Source: Planctomycetota bacterium
GTDB taxonomy: Bacteria > Planctomycetota > Planctomycetia > Gemmatales > Gemmataceae
Assembly (NCBI GenBank): GCA_016200155.1
Contig: JACQFG010000339.1
Coordinates: 1 to 8,917, forward strand
Direction of reading: 5' to 3'
DNA: 8,917 bases
Shown here piece by piece: positions 1 to 6,781 of this stretch (the stretch's first letter is position 1; every line of letters begins with the position of its first letter). The translations under genes and the position numbers were made by a program. The notes below the pieces were generated by a model. That model had not been told where the DNA came from, ran no database searches, and saw only the letters and a program-made list of their open reading frames with translations.

Positions 1-54
1 GCGGCTCGCCTGCACGTCCCTTCCGTCGACCAGCGAAATGTGCAGGCGAGCCGC
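1..54. repeat. 15-bp perfect inverted repeat downstream of hisB
   Basis: The arms GCGGCTCGCCTGCAC (1-15) and GTGCAGGCGAGCCGC (40-54) are exact reverse complements separated by 24 bases. The element lies about 50 bases past the hisB stop, so it could form a stable hairpin at the 3' end of the his transcript. No T-tract is visible on the minus-strand exit side, because the window ends there. It could be a terminator, an mRNA-stabilising hairpin, or half of a larger repeat cut by the window edge. Confidence 0.6.
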
Positions 55-103
55 CCGCACCACGAAAACCCGACGTCAACAAAGCACCCCAAACCGCTAT
101 CTA

Positions 104-694
104 TCACAAGACTCCCTTCGTCGACGGCACGCCGACGCCGCGCGGGTCGAGTTCGACCGCCTGGCGCAAGGCTCGGGCGGTCGCCTTGAATATTGCCTCG
201 ACGATGTGATGGCTGTTGCGGCCATAGTGACACAGCACGTGCAGGTTCATCAGGCCGCTGCCGGCGACGGCGCGCCAGAACTCCTCGGCCAGCGGGGCGT
301 TGAACGTGCCAAGCATCTCGGGCGGAAGCTCGACCTTCCAGACGCAGACGGCCCGGCCGCTCAGGTCGAGGGCAGAGGTGACGAGCGTCTCGTCCATCGG
401 CAGCGTGGCGGACCCGTAGCGGCGGATGCCGGCCTTGTCGCCGAGCGCCTGGGTGAGCGCCTTGCCGAAGCAGATGCCGACGTCCTCGACCGTGTGATGG
501 GCGTCGACGTGGAGGTCGCCGTCCGCCTTGATGTCGAGATCGATCAAGCTATGGCGCGCCAGGAGGTTGAGCATGTGATCGAAGAAGCCGACGCCGGTCG
601 CCAGCTGGGCGTGACCCGTGCCGTCGAGGTTGATGCCGAGCGTGATCTTCGTCTCGGCGGTGTCGCGCTTGATCTGTGCCGTGCGGGCGGCCAT
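104..694 (-). CDS. hisB: Imidazoleglycerol-phosphate dehydratase, monofunctional (EC 4.2.1.19)
   Basis: HisB removes water from imidazole-glycerol phosphate to give imidazole-acetol phosphate, the substrate of the neighbouring HisC, in the cytoplasm. The 196-residue protein is complete. Family metal-binding motifs are visible: GFFDHML (D39, H40), DAHHTVED (H66, H67) and NSHHIVEAIFKATARAL (H162, H163, E166), ending in the characteristic STKGVL tail. The length fits the stand-alone dehydratase; the N-terminal phosphatase domain of the enterobacterial bifunctional HisB is absent. The ATG at 694 lies one base after the hisC stop, and GAGG (702-705) lies 7 bases upstream, inside the end of hisC. 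Translation is therefore probably coupled to hisC. It is the last gene of the visible his operon. Confidence 0.97.
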   Translation of the reverse strand: MAARTAQIKRDTAETKITLGINLDGTGHAQLATGVGFFDHMLNLLARHSLIDLDIKADGDLHVDAHHTVEDVGICFGKALTQALGDKAGIRRYGSATLPMDETLVTSALDLSGRAVCVWKVELPPEMLGTFNAPLAEEFWRAVAGSGLMNLHVLCHYGRNSHHIVEAIFKATARALRQAVELDPRGVGVPSTKGVL

Positions 695-695
695 G

Positions 696-1733
696 TCACA
701 TCCTCTTTAATTCTTCGAGCAATCGATCGATCTCGGCGTCGCTGCCGACGCTGATGCGCAGGCCGTCGCCGTGGCCGGGGTAGTTCATGTAGCGAACGAG
801 GACCTTGCGGAGTTTCAGCTCCTCGAAGATCGTTTTGACCGGCCGATCGGATCGCGTCGCCCAGACGAAGTTCGCCTGGCTGGGCAGCACGTCGAAGCCG
901 AGCTTTCGCAGGCCGGCAAACAGGCGCGTGCGTGTCGCAACGATCTTGGCCCGCGTCTGCCTCAGGTAGTCCTGATCCTCGAGAGCCGCCTGGGCGCCGG
1001 CGAGGCTGAGCATATCGCAATTATACGAGTCCTTGACCTTCACGAGGTCGCGAACCAGACTCGGGGCGGCGATCGCGAACCCGAAGCGCAGGCCGGCGAG
1101 GCTGTACGACTTGCTCAAGGTCCGCGTCACGATGACGTTCGGCAAGCTCGTCAACTCGATCGCATGGCTGTCCGCGAAATCGACGTACGCCTCATCGATG
1201 ACCAATGGCCCACGCAACTCCTTGGCGAGGGATCGGAGCGACAGATTGCTGACCATGGTTCCGGTCGGCGAGTTCGGATTGGCGACGAGCGTCAAGTTCG
1301 CGTCCGGCTTCGGCCACGGCGGCAGACGCCAGTCGCTGGTGTACGGCGCCGATTCGAAGCGCGCTCCCTGAATGTCGGCCAGCGTCGCATAGAGCAGGTA
1401 GCTCGGTGTCGGCGACACGACCAGGCCGCCCTCCGGCACAAAAGCGCGCGTGAGGATGGTGAGGATGTCGTCGGAGCCGTTGCCGATCAGGATGCCGTCG
1501 GGATCGACGCCGAGGAGCTTGCCGGCGGTGTTGCGAAAGGCGGTGCCGAGCGGATCGGGATACTTCCGCAGCCGATCGGAACGCAGCACCTCGGCCATGG
1601 CTTCGAGAGCGCGCGGCGACGGCGGGTGCGGGTTCTCGTTGGTATTGAGCTTGACGTAACCGTCCCCTTGCGGCTGTTCGCCGGGCGTGTAGCCGGCCAT
1701 CGCGCGAATGTTGGGCCGCAAGTATTGCGACAT
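696..1733 (-). CDS. hisC: Histidinol-phosphate aminotransferase (EC 2.6.1.9)
   Basis: HisC is a PLP-dependent fold-type I (class II) aminotransferase. It converts imidazole-acetol phosphate and glutamate to histidinol phosphate and 2-oxoglutarate. The 345-residue protein has the family landmarks: an LNTNENP substrate-side motif near residue 29, NPNSPTG (152-158), the cofactor-binding aspartate in VIDEAYVDF (D180), the Schiff-base lysine in TLSKSYSLAGLRFG (K208), and a C-terminal LRISVG carrying the substrate-carboxylate arginine. The reading frame opens at a TTG at 1757, but the ATG at 1733 is preferred. It is preceded by AAGGGG at about 9 bases spacing, and MSQYLRPNI is a normal HisC beginning. 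The gene starts 43 bases after the PIN toxin stop and ends one base before hisB, so all are probably on one transcript. Confidence 0.96.
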   Translation of the reverse strand: MSQYLRPNIRAMAGYTPGEQPQGDGYVKLNTNENPHPPSPRALEAMAEVLRSDRLRKYPDPLGTAFRNTAGKLLGVDPDGILIGNGSDDILTILTRAFVPEGGLVVSPTPSYLLYATLADIQGARFESAPYTSDWRLPPWPKPDANLTLVANPNSPTGTMVSNLSLRSLAKELRGPLVIDEAYVDFADSHAIELTSLPNVIVTRTLSKSYSLAGLRFGFAIAAPSLVRDLVKVKDSYNCDMLSLAGAQAALEDQDYLRQTRAKIVATRTRLFAGLRKLGFDVLPSQANFVWATRSDRPVKTIFEELKLRKVLVRYMNYPGHGDGLRISVGSDAEIDRLLEELKRM

Positions 1734-1776
1734 GGTGCGAGACCCCTTGTGTACCAACCGCAGCGGCTACCGGTCC

Positions 1777-2184
1777 TCAGATTGCCCAGTTCTCAATGGT
1801 CAGACCGGGGACCACAGCCAGGTCCGCATCCATGGTCACCACCCTGATGTTCCCAAGCACCCGCGCCGTAGCCGCAATCCATATGTCGTTCTGTCCAATG
1901 GGGCGCCCGAGCTTCTTCAACTCGAGCGCAATTCGGCCGTATTCAAACGCCGTCTCCGTGTCCGGTAGCCACAACTTCCAGACGGACAGCGCCTGCCGCA
2001 GTGCCGCGAGATTTCGTTCGCGCTTGGGACTTCCTTCGGCACGATATGCCAATTCGGCGAGGACGGCCGCGGCGATGCCGACTCGATTACCCTTGGCCAC
2101 TTCAGCTTCGGCGCGCTCGAACACGCCGCGCTTCCGGTCGAGGTACAGACCGGCGATCCCCGTGTCGAGCAGGAAGCGGGTCAT
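1777..2184 (-). CDS. vapC: PIN-domain ribonuclease toxin, VapC type
   Basis: This 135-residue protein has the size and acidic-residue layout of a VapC toxin, a Mg2+-dependent ribonuclease of type II toxin-antitoxin systems. Visible landmarks are the N-terminal FLLDTGI (D7, where many relatives have DTN or DTS), AELAYRAE (E44), GQNDIWIAATA (D100), VTMDADLAVVPGL (D119, D121) and the closing TIENW. All four PIN catalytic acids are present, so it looks intact. Its ATG overlaps the antitoxin stop as ATGA (2184-2181), typical of coupled antitoxin-toxin pairs. It sits between the antitoxin and hisC, all on one strand. The RNA target cannot be read from the sequence. Confidence 0.9.
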   Translation of the reverse strand: MTRFLLDTGIAGLYLDRKRGVFERAEAEVAKGNRVGIAAAVLAELAYRAEGSPKRERNLAALRQALSVWKLWLPDTETAFEYGRIALELKKLGRPIGQNDIWIAATARVLGNIRVVTMDADLAVVPGLTIENWAI

Positions 2185-2462
2185 GGGAATGCCTCTTCAG
2201 TTCCACGGTCGGCATTGGCGATTCCGTACTGATTGATTTTTTGCTCCCAGGCGTCCAAGTCGGCTGCGGTGTCTGCGGGAATTTCCAGCGCCGGGAGTTG
2301 ACGCATTGCCGTCAGCACGCGGGCAATTTCGTCGGGCGCCATCGGTTCGTCATCGACTCGGGTCGAGTCGATGGTCAGGGTCACTTCCGTGCCATCCGGC
2401 AAGCCGGTCGGCGCGGGAACATCGATGCGTCGATTGCGGATTGTTGTTTTGACTACAGTCAT
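2181..2462 (-). CDS. Antitoxin partner of the PIN toxin (VapB-like role, family uncertain)
   Basis: This is a 93-residue acidic protein immediately upstream of, and overlapping by 4 bases, a PIN-domain toxin. The position strongly implies it is the cognate antitoxin. The first 30 residues (VKTTIRNRRIDVPAP, then LPDGTEVTLTI) resemble the short beta-barrel beginning of AF2212/DUF104-like or AbrB-like antitoxins. The remainder, with an amphipathic stretch from PDEIARVL to DAWEQKINQY, would be the toxin-binding tail. The frame is open from a GTG at 2486, but the ATG at 2462 has a near-perfect AAGGAG 6 bases upstream and is chosen. The gap to the hisD stop is 37 bases, leaving little space for a separate promoter. 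The family name rests on resemblance only. Confidence 0.85.
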   Translation of the reverse strand: MTVVKTTIRNRRIDVPAPTGLPDGTEVTLTIDSTRVDDEPMAPDEIARVLTAMRQLPALEIPADTAADLDAWEQKINQYGIANADRGTEEAFP

Positions 2463-2499
2463 TTCTCGCTCCTTTCCGGCAGGCACAGATAGCGGTAAA

Positions 2500-3855
2500 T
2501 CACTTCAACCGAATATCGACGCTCGCCGAGTGCGCCGTCAAACCTTCCTTCGCTGCCAGCACGCGCACATCGTCGGCCAGCGATTCGAGTCCTTGGGGCG
2601 TGAACGTCATCACGCTGCTGCGGCGCAAGAAGTCGTTCGCCGACAGTCCGCTCGCCCAGCGCGCCGTCCCGCCGGTCGGCAGCACATGCGACGGCCCGGC
2701 GACGTAATCGCCCAGCGCCACCGGAGCGAAATGCCCGACGAAGATCGCGCCCGCATTCTCTATCTTATCGACCAGGCCTTCGGCATTGTTGGTCGCCAGG
2801 TGCAAATGTTCCGGGCCGATGCGGTTGGTCCACGCGATCGCTTGATTCGGATCGCGCGCCAGCACCAGCGCCCCGAAGCGCTCGAGACACGCGCGCGCCA
2901 GTTCGCCGCGCGGCAACTTTTTCAACTGGCGATCGAGAGCCGCCTCCACCTGGTCGAGCAGCGGTTCGTGCCAGGTGATCAGAATGCTGCTGGCCGGATC
3001 GTGCTCCGCCTGAGCGATCAGGTCGGCGGCGATATATTCGGGTGACGCCGATTCGTCTGCAACCACGACGACCTCGCTCGGCCCGGCGAGACAATCGATC
3101 GCGACCTGGCCGAAGGCGTGCTTCTTCGCCAGTGTCACGAAGATATTGCCCGGCCCGACGATCATGTCGACGGCTTCCAGCCCTTCGACGCCGTAGGCAA
3201 GGGCCGCCACCGCTTGAGCGCCGCCAACGCGATAGACTTCAGTGACGCCGAGTTCCTTGCACGTCGCCAGGAGATCGGGATTGTTCGCGCCGGTCTTGGT
3301 CGGCGGCATGACGAGGGCGATCTCCGGGACGCCGGCGGCCTGCGCGGGACACACGGTCATCAGGATCGTCGACGGATACGCCGCCGCCCCGCCCGGCACG
3401 CACACGCCGACGCGCCGCATCGGCCGATAACGCAGCCGCAGCTCCGAATGATCGCGCCGGCTCAGGATGGCGTCGCGGTGCACCAGGCCCAACTGAAAGG
3501 ACAGAATGTTGGTGCGAACTCGCTTGATCGTCGCCAGAAACGCTGGATCGGCCTGCTTGTGGGCCGCGTCAATCTCCGCGGCGCTGACGCGCAGCGTGGC
3601 CGGCGTCAGCGTAACCTTGTCGAGCTTTTCCGTGTATTGCAACAGGGCGGACAGTCCTTGCTTGCGTACGTCGCTGCAAATGCGTTCGACGACCTGGGCC
3701 GGCGTCAATGCCTGGCCGAAGACCTGTTCGGTGAGCGCCTTGCCGCGCGGCGAGACGACGTCCGCTTGCAGGCTGAGCTGCCCGCACAACTTTTTCAACT
3801 GATCGGCGGCGTCGGGAGCGCTGTGCGCGATTCGCCGCATCGTGAATTTTCCCAT
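2500..3855 (-). CDS. hisD: Histidinol dehydrogenase (EC 1.1.1.23)
   Basis: HisD is a zinc enzyme that oxidises L-histidinol to L-histidine in two NAD+-dependent steps, the last reactions of the pathway. The 451-residue protein is full length (family about 430-440), with a slightly long N terminus. Zinc ligands and catalytic residues of the family can be placed: Q282 and H285 in AQAEHDP, the general bases E349-H350 in RIGPEHLHL, D383 in VALGDYVAGPSHVLPTGG, and H442 near the C terminus in LTAHSASVDIRL. The NAD-side motifs VGVCVPGG and VGPGN are also present. The frame opens at a TTG at 3876. The ATG at 3855, with GGTGGAG about 10 bases upstream, is preferred, and an ATG at 3840 is a possible alternative. 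It is the first gene of the his operon and follows a recognisable promoter. Confidence 0.97.
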   Translation of the reverse strand: MGKFTMRRIAHSAPDAADQLKKLCGQLSLQADVVSPRGKALTEQVFGQALTPAQVVERICSDVRKQGLSALLQYTEKLDKVTLTPATLRVSAAEIDAAHKQADPAFLATIKRVRTNILSFQLGLVHRDAILSRRDHSELRLRYRPMRRVGVCVPGGAAAYPSTILMTVCPAQAAGVPEIALVMPPTKTGANNPDLLATCKELGVTEVYRVGGAQAVAALAYGVEGLEAVDMIVGPGNIFVTLAKKHAFGQVAIDCLAGPSEVVVVADESASPEYIAADLIAQAEHDPASSILITWHEPLLDQVEAALDRQLKKLPRGELARACLERFGALVLARDPNQAIAWTNRIGPEHLHLATNNAEGLVDKIENAGAIFVGHFAPVALGDYVAGPSHVLPTGGTARWASGLSANDFLRRSSVMTFTPQGLESLADDVRVLAAKEGLTAHSASVDIRLK

Positions 3856-3917
3856 GAACGGAATCTCCACCTTCAATTAGGCGAACGACCCTTCCGATGA
3901 GTCGATTGCAAAAGTGA

Positions 3918-3946
3918 ACTATACGGCCTGCAGCGCTCAATTGCAA
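3918..3946 (-). promoter_or_regulatory. Candidate sigma70-type promoter of the his operon
   Basis: Read on the minus strand: -35 TTGCAA (3946-3941, 4 of 6 to consensus), a 17-base spacer, and -10 TATAGT (3923-3918, 5 of 6). Transcription would begin near 3911, giving a leader of about 55 bases before hisD. The -35 box is a palindrome and is also readable on the plus strand toward the divergent zinc-ribbon gene, but no good plus-strand -10 follows. This is a consensus match only. Confidence 0.45.
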
Positions 3947-4035
3947 GAAAATGACCACGATGCGCATAGGATGATCCGCAGGATTCGTGCCTGGGTTGAA
4001 GCGCCCCGGCTGCGACCGGCTGCGGAGGATCGGTG

Positions 4036-4641
4036 ATGGCTATTCATTGGAGTTGCCCGCATTGCAAGACCGCGCTTGCCGCTCCCGATACGGCCGCCGG
4101 GCAGTCGGCGATGTGCTACAAGTGCCACAAAGACATCGGCGTGATCCCATCGCCCCAGGCGCCCGCCTCTGCGAAAGAGCCTGCGGAGGCGGTGATCTTT
4201 TCCTGTTCCTCGTGCGCCAAGAAACTGAAGATCAAGCCCGAACTGGCGGGAAAGCGCGTCAAGTGCCCCGGCTGCGGCGTCATCGTTTCGGCGCCGACTG
4301 CCGAGATGCCTCCGCCGCCGATAGCCGTTGCGCAAGCGTCGCCCGCGCCGCCGCCCAAACGGAAAGTGAAAACTCCCGAGGATTCCATTCGCGAAGCCCA
4401 CACCATGTCCGATCTGCAGATTCTCGAAGTGGCTGGCTTGAAGAACACGGCGATCCGGGACTGCTGGGGCCCCAAGATGATGGCGTTCATGGCCGAACCG
4501 CAGCGGCAAATCTACATTCAACGACTCGAGGTTCTTGGCCGCGTCTATTACGGCCAAATGACCCAGGAGCAGGCCGACAAGGAAACCAAGGAATTCAAAC
4601 CGACCCTAAGAGTAGCTCAGCCGTCACGGGTCTCGGATTAG
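4036..4641 (+). CDS. Tandem zinc-ribbon protein with unknown C-terminal region
   Basis: I do not recognise a specific function. The 201-residue protein begins with two zinc ribbons of identical spacing, C-x2-C-x16-C-x2-C: C7/C10/C27/C30 and C57/C60/C77/C80. They are separated by an Ala/Pro-rich linker. A second Pro-rich linker (about residues 87-110) leads to a mostly helical stretch around DSIREAHTMSDLQILEVAGL and a Gln/Glu/Lys-rich tail. There is no signal peptide or membrane segment, so it is likely cytoplasmic, perhaps binding nucleic acid or protein. GGAGG at 4024-4028 sits 7 bases before the ATG at 4036; an in-frame GTG directly precedes that ATG. It diverges from hisD and ends 16 bases from the convergent Nudix gene. 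Confidence 0.8.
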   Translation: MAIHWSCPHCKTALAAPDTAAGQSAMCYKCHKDIGVIPSPQAPASAKEPAEAVIFSCSSCAKKLKIKPELAGKRVKCPGCGVIVSAPTAEMPPPPIAVAQASPAPPPKRKVKTPEDSIREAHTMSDLQILEVAGLKNTAIRDCWGPKMMAFMAEPQRQIYIQRLEVLGRVYYGQMTQEQADKETKEFKPTLRVAQPSRVSD

Positions 4642-4657
4642 CGACCATGATATGTGC

Positions 4658-5077
4658 TCAATCCGGGTGCGCCTCCAAGTGGTCTATCAACCGATCGAGA
4701 AATACCGCCTGCTCCGGATGCAGCAGCCGACGTGCTTCGTCCAACGGCACAAAGCGAGCCTGATCGACTTCCCACGATGCACAGCGCGGCGCCGCATCGG
4801 GAGGGGCTGGGCCGGCGAAGGCATACACCGTTTTCTTGCTCCTAGCGTACTGGATCGAGCCGAGGTCCACGAGTTCGCCTGCCTCGATCCCCGTTTCCTC
4901 GCGTGTCTCGCGGCGTGCCACGGCTGCGAGGTCGTTTTCACCCGCGTCGGGCTCACCCTTGGGAATGCTCCACGGCTTGTGGCGGTTGTAGTTGCCGCTC
5001 GGGTGCACGAGCAGCACCTCGATCCCATCGGGGCCATTGCGATAGAGCAGGGTGCCGGCCGATTGTTTCATGATCAT
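4658..5077 (-). CDS. Nudix-family hydrolase
   Basis: Nudix enzymes hydrolyse nucleoside diphosphates linked to another moiety. The 139-residue protein begins QSAGTLLYR after two Met, then EVLLVHPSGN and WSIPKGE, resembling the NTP-pyrophosphohydrolase group close to diadenosine-polyphosphate hydrolases. The Nudix box spans residues 41-64 (G41, E47, R56, E57, E60, E61, G63), with the metal-binding REtrEEtG core intact. The interval between E47 and the arginine is one residue longer than the classical G-x5-E-x7-REUxEExGU pattern. The open frame extends upstream to 5290, but that part is antisense-like arginine-rich sequence inside the amidohydrolase gene. The ATG at 5077 overlaps the amidohydrolase TGA as ATGA; a second ATG at 5071 is the alternative. 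The substrate is unknown. Confidence 0.9.
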   Translation of the reverse strand: MIMKQSAGTLLYRNGPDGIEVLLVHPSGNYNRHKPWSIPKGEPDAGENDLAAVARRETREETGIEAGELVDLGSIQYARSKKTVYAFAGPAPPDAAPRCASWEVDQARFVPLDEARRLLHPEQAVFLDRLIDHLEAHPD

Positions 5078-6036
5078 TTCAACCCATAAACCCGCGCCGC
5101 GTTGTCGTGGAACAGCTTGCGGTTGTCCTCTGGCTTGCGATTGCGCACGATGCTGCGCAGCGCTTCGACCCATTGGCGAAAGGTGGCCTTCAGCGTGCAG
5201 ACGGGCCAGTCGCCGGCGAACATGACGCGGTCGGGGCCGAAGGCCGTCAGCGAGTGATTGATGACCGGGGCGAGATCGTCGGCAGTCCATTTTTCGCGCG
5301 CTTGCACGACGATGCCGGAGATCTTGCAGGCGACGACGTTGGTCAGGCGAGCCAGGCGTTCCATGTCGCGCTGCCAGGGCTGGCGGTCCTTGGCGTAGAC
5401 GGGGCCGTTGCCGCAGTGATCGAGGATGAACCGCGTGTTCTTGCAGGTCTCGACGAGCTTGACCGCGTCGCCGATCTCGCCGTGGCGCATGCAGAGATCG
5501 AAGCTGAGCCCCGCCTCGCCGAGTTGTTGGACGCCGCGCACGAAGGGGGCCGTATTGCAGAAGCCGGCCTTCGCGGCCTCATTGTGCAGCACCTGGCGAA
5601 CGCCCTTGAGGAAGCGATTGCCGCGAAATCGCTGAATATACTTCTGGAAGTCGTCGCTCGCCGGCCGGCCGCCGATCACCGCGGCGACAAGCGGCGTGTT
5701 GGCCTTCTGGCAAATGTCGAGCACGTAGTCCGCCTCCGCGTTGTGCTGGGCCGGATCGACATCGACCTCCATGTAGACACCCTTGACAACGTTGAGCCCG
5801 TCGGTCGCCGTCTGATGATCCTTGATGACATGGCTGCGTGCCAGCGGCGAATCCTTCGCGAGCCACGGCAGCCGAAAGCGGTTCAGGTCCCAGAGATGAA
5901 CGTGCGTGTCGATGATGCGCGGCATCTCTTTCTCCGGTTGCGCGGCCTGTTGAACGGGCGCGGCCTGCGTCGGTGACTCGAGCGCCCCCGCAACCCCGAT
6001 GAGACCGGCTGTTTTCAAGAATGTTCGACGTCGCAT
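5074..6036 (-). CDS. Tat-exported amidohydrolase-2 family TIM-barrel hydrolase
   Basis: The 320-residue protein belongs to the metal-dependent amidohydrolase/lactonase group (COG3618-like, with sugar lactonases as characterised relatives). The N terminus RRRTFLKTAGLIGVAGAL is a twin-arginine signal (RRxFLK plus a hydrophobic stretch), with likely cleavage near the Ala-rich QAAPVQQAA. The protein is therefore probably exported folded, with its metal already bound. The barrel starts at IIDTHVHLWD with metal-ligand H45 and H47. YMEVDVDP, FILDHCGNGP (about H206) and FAGDWPVC (about D275) are the remaining family active-site strands. The ATG at 6036 has AAGGAGG 7 bases upstream. It is the first gene of a two-gene unit with the Nudix gene. 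The substrate cannot be assigned; a carbohydrate lactone or carboxylic compound is a family-based guess. Confidence 0.9.
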   Translation of the reverse strand: MRRRTFLKTAGLIGVAGALESPTQAAPVQQAAQPEKEMPRIIDTHVHLWDLNRFRLPWLAKDSPLARSHVIKDHQTATDGLNVVKGVYMEVDVDPAQHNAEADYVLDICQKANTPLVAAVIGGRPASDDFQKYIQRFRGNRFLKGVRQVLHNEAAKAGFCNTAPFVRGVQQLGEAGLSFDLCMRHGEIGDAVKLVETCKNTRFILDHCGNGPVYAKDRQPWQRDMERLARLTNVVACKISGIVVQAREKWTADDLAPVINHSLTAFGPDRVMFAGDWPVCTLKATFRQWVEALRSIVRNRKPEDNRKLFHDNAARVYGLK

Positions 6037-6056
6037 GGCAAAGCCTCCTTTTCTTC

Positions 6057-6099
6057 AATTGGAAATTGCTAATTGCTAATTGTCAATTGCTAATTTGCT
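6057..6099. repeat. Degenerate tandem heptad repeat (AATTGCT)
   Basis: Six consecutive units on the plus strand: AATTGGA (6057), AATTGCT (6064), AATTGCT (6071), AATTGTC (6078), AATTGCT (6085) and the octamer AATTTGCT (6092). The tract is AT-rich in a GC-rich neighbourhood and lies between the gene 6227-6781 terminator and the amidohydrolase start. The two variant heptads (units 1 and 4) supply the candidate -10 and -35 boxes on the minus strand. Confidence 0.8.
6058..6086 (-). promoter_or_regulatory. Candidate promoter of the amidohydrolase-Nudix operon
   Basis: On the minus strand a perfect -35 TTGACA (6086-6081) is followed by 17 bases and TCCAAT (6063-6058, 4 of 6 to the -10 consensus). 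The predicted start lies just before the AAGGAGG of the amidohydrolase, giving a leader of about 15-20 bases. The promoter falls downstream of a rho-independent terminator for the previous gene, which fits a new transcription unit. The weak point is the -10, which lacks the conserved second-position A. Confidence 0.42.
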
Positions 6100-6106
6100 C
6101 ATCAAC

Positions 6107-6137
6107 AAAAAAAGCGACCCCCCGATTGGGGAGTCGC
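6107..6137 (-). terminator. Rho-independent terminator of the secreted-protein gene
   Basis: On the minus strand the arms GCGACTCCCC and GGGGGGTCGC form a 10-bp stem (one G-T wobble) closed by loop AATC at 6137-6114. Seven T follow directly (6113-6107). It lies about 90 bases after the stop codon at 6227, correctly oriented for that gene. Confidence 0.9.
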
Positions 6138-6226
6138 GGTTGAGAAATCGGATTGTGTGGACCGATGGCGGAGCCTCCTTTCCAAAGAGAAAAGATTCGC
6201 CGCAGCGAGCGGACATTGGAGATCGA

Positions 6227-6781
6227 TTACCGGCCGTTGCCGTACCAGTAGTACGGGTTCGGCTGCCAGGCCTGATACGGGTTGTAGTACATCGGCGCTT
6301 GATAGTATTGCGGCATGTACATCGGATAATAGTTCGCTTGCGACACGCCGTACGGGTAGGCCATCGTCGAATTCGGGCCCGACGGCACCTGCATCGGTAT
6401 CGGGGGAATGAACGCCGGGGGCATGCTGTGGACCGGCGGCATGTCGGTGACGCGCGAGAAATCCGGCTGCGGAGCGAAACCGCCGCCCATGAACGGCCCG
6501 CACGCCGGCTGCGCCCACGGCGGCACGCCCATCGTCATCGGCATGCAACCGCTCGCCACGCCGCACGGCGATGGCACGCAGCCGTCGCACACCAGGTTGC
6601 CCCAGCAGATCGGCGTGAACGCGTTGTACGGCCGGCACGTGATCTGGGTCACGTAGCGATTGTGCCGATTCCAGAGCGAACTCGGATGGTACGGCGACAG
6701 CAAGCCGAACGCGTGCGAATCATTCGCGAACATCGCGAGCGCGCACAAGCTGAATAGGCCCAGCAAGATTTTTCGTTTCAT
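6227..6781 (-). CDS. Secreted Cys-rich and Pro/Tyr-rich low-complexity protein
   Basis: I do not recognise a family. The 184-residue product starts with a Sec-type signal peptide (MKRK, then hydrophobic ILLGLFSLCALAMFA) with probable cleavage after SHA at residue 24. The mature part has a middle block with eight cysteines in about 45 residues (CRPYN through PACGPF) rich in Pro, Gly and Met. A C-terminal block from about residue 140 is dominated by Tyr, Pro, Asn, Gln and Met, with runs such as YYPMYMPQYYQAPMYYNPY. This composition suggests an extracytoplasmic structural or adhesive protein, which is inference. The open frame reaches 6856, but the ATG at 6781 begins the signal peptide and has a GGGACGGA-like sequence just upstream. 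It is monocistronic, with its own terminator. Confidence 0.75.
   Translation of the reverse strand: MKRKILLGLFSLCALAMFANDSHAFGLLSPYHPSSLWNRHNRYVTQITCRPYNAFTPICWGNLVCDGCVPSPCGVASGCMPMTMGVPPWAQPACGPFMGGGFAPQPDFSRVTDMPPVHSMPPAFIPPIPMQVPSGPNSTMAYPYGVSQANYYPMYMPQYYQAPMYYNPYQAWQPNPYYWYGNGR

Noticed and set aside
38..754. Long plus-strand frame opposite hisB
   Set aside because: It mirrors the confirmed hisB gene in GC-rich DNA, is Arg/Ala/Val-rich and has no domain. The same applies to plus-strand frames at 771-1847, 3118-3900, 5107-5976 and 7349-8380, which are antisense to hisC, hisD, the amidohydrolase and tsaD.
4642..4657. Terminator between the convergent zinc-ribbon and Nudix genes
   Set aside because: Only 16 bases separate the stops, and no stem-loop or T-tract is visible there.
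5078..5290. Upstream extension of the Nudix frame
   Set aside because: It would overlap the amidohydrolase coding region in another frame with Arg-rich, domain-free sequence; the ATGA overlap start is far more natural.
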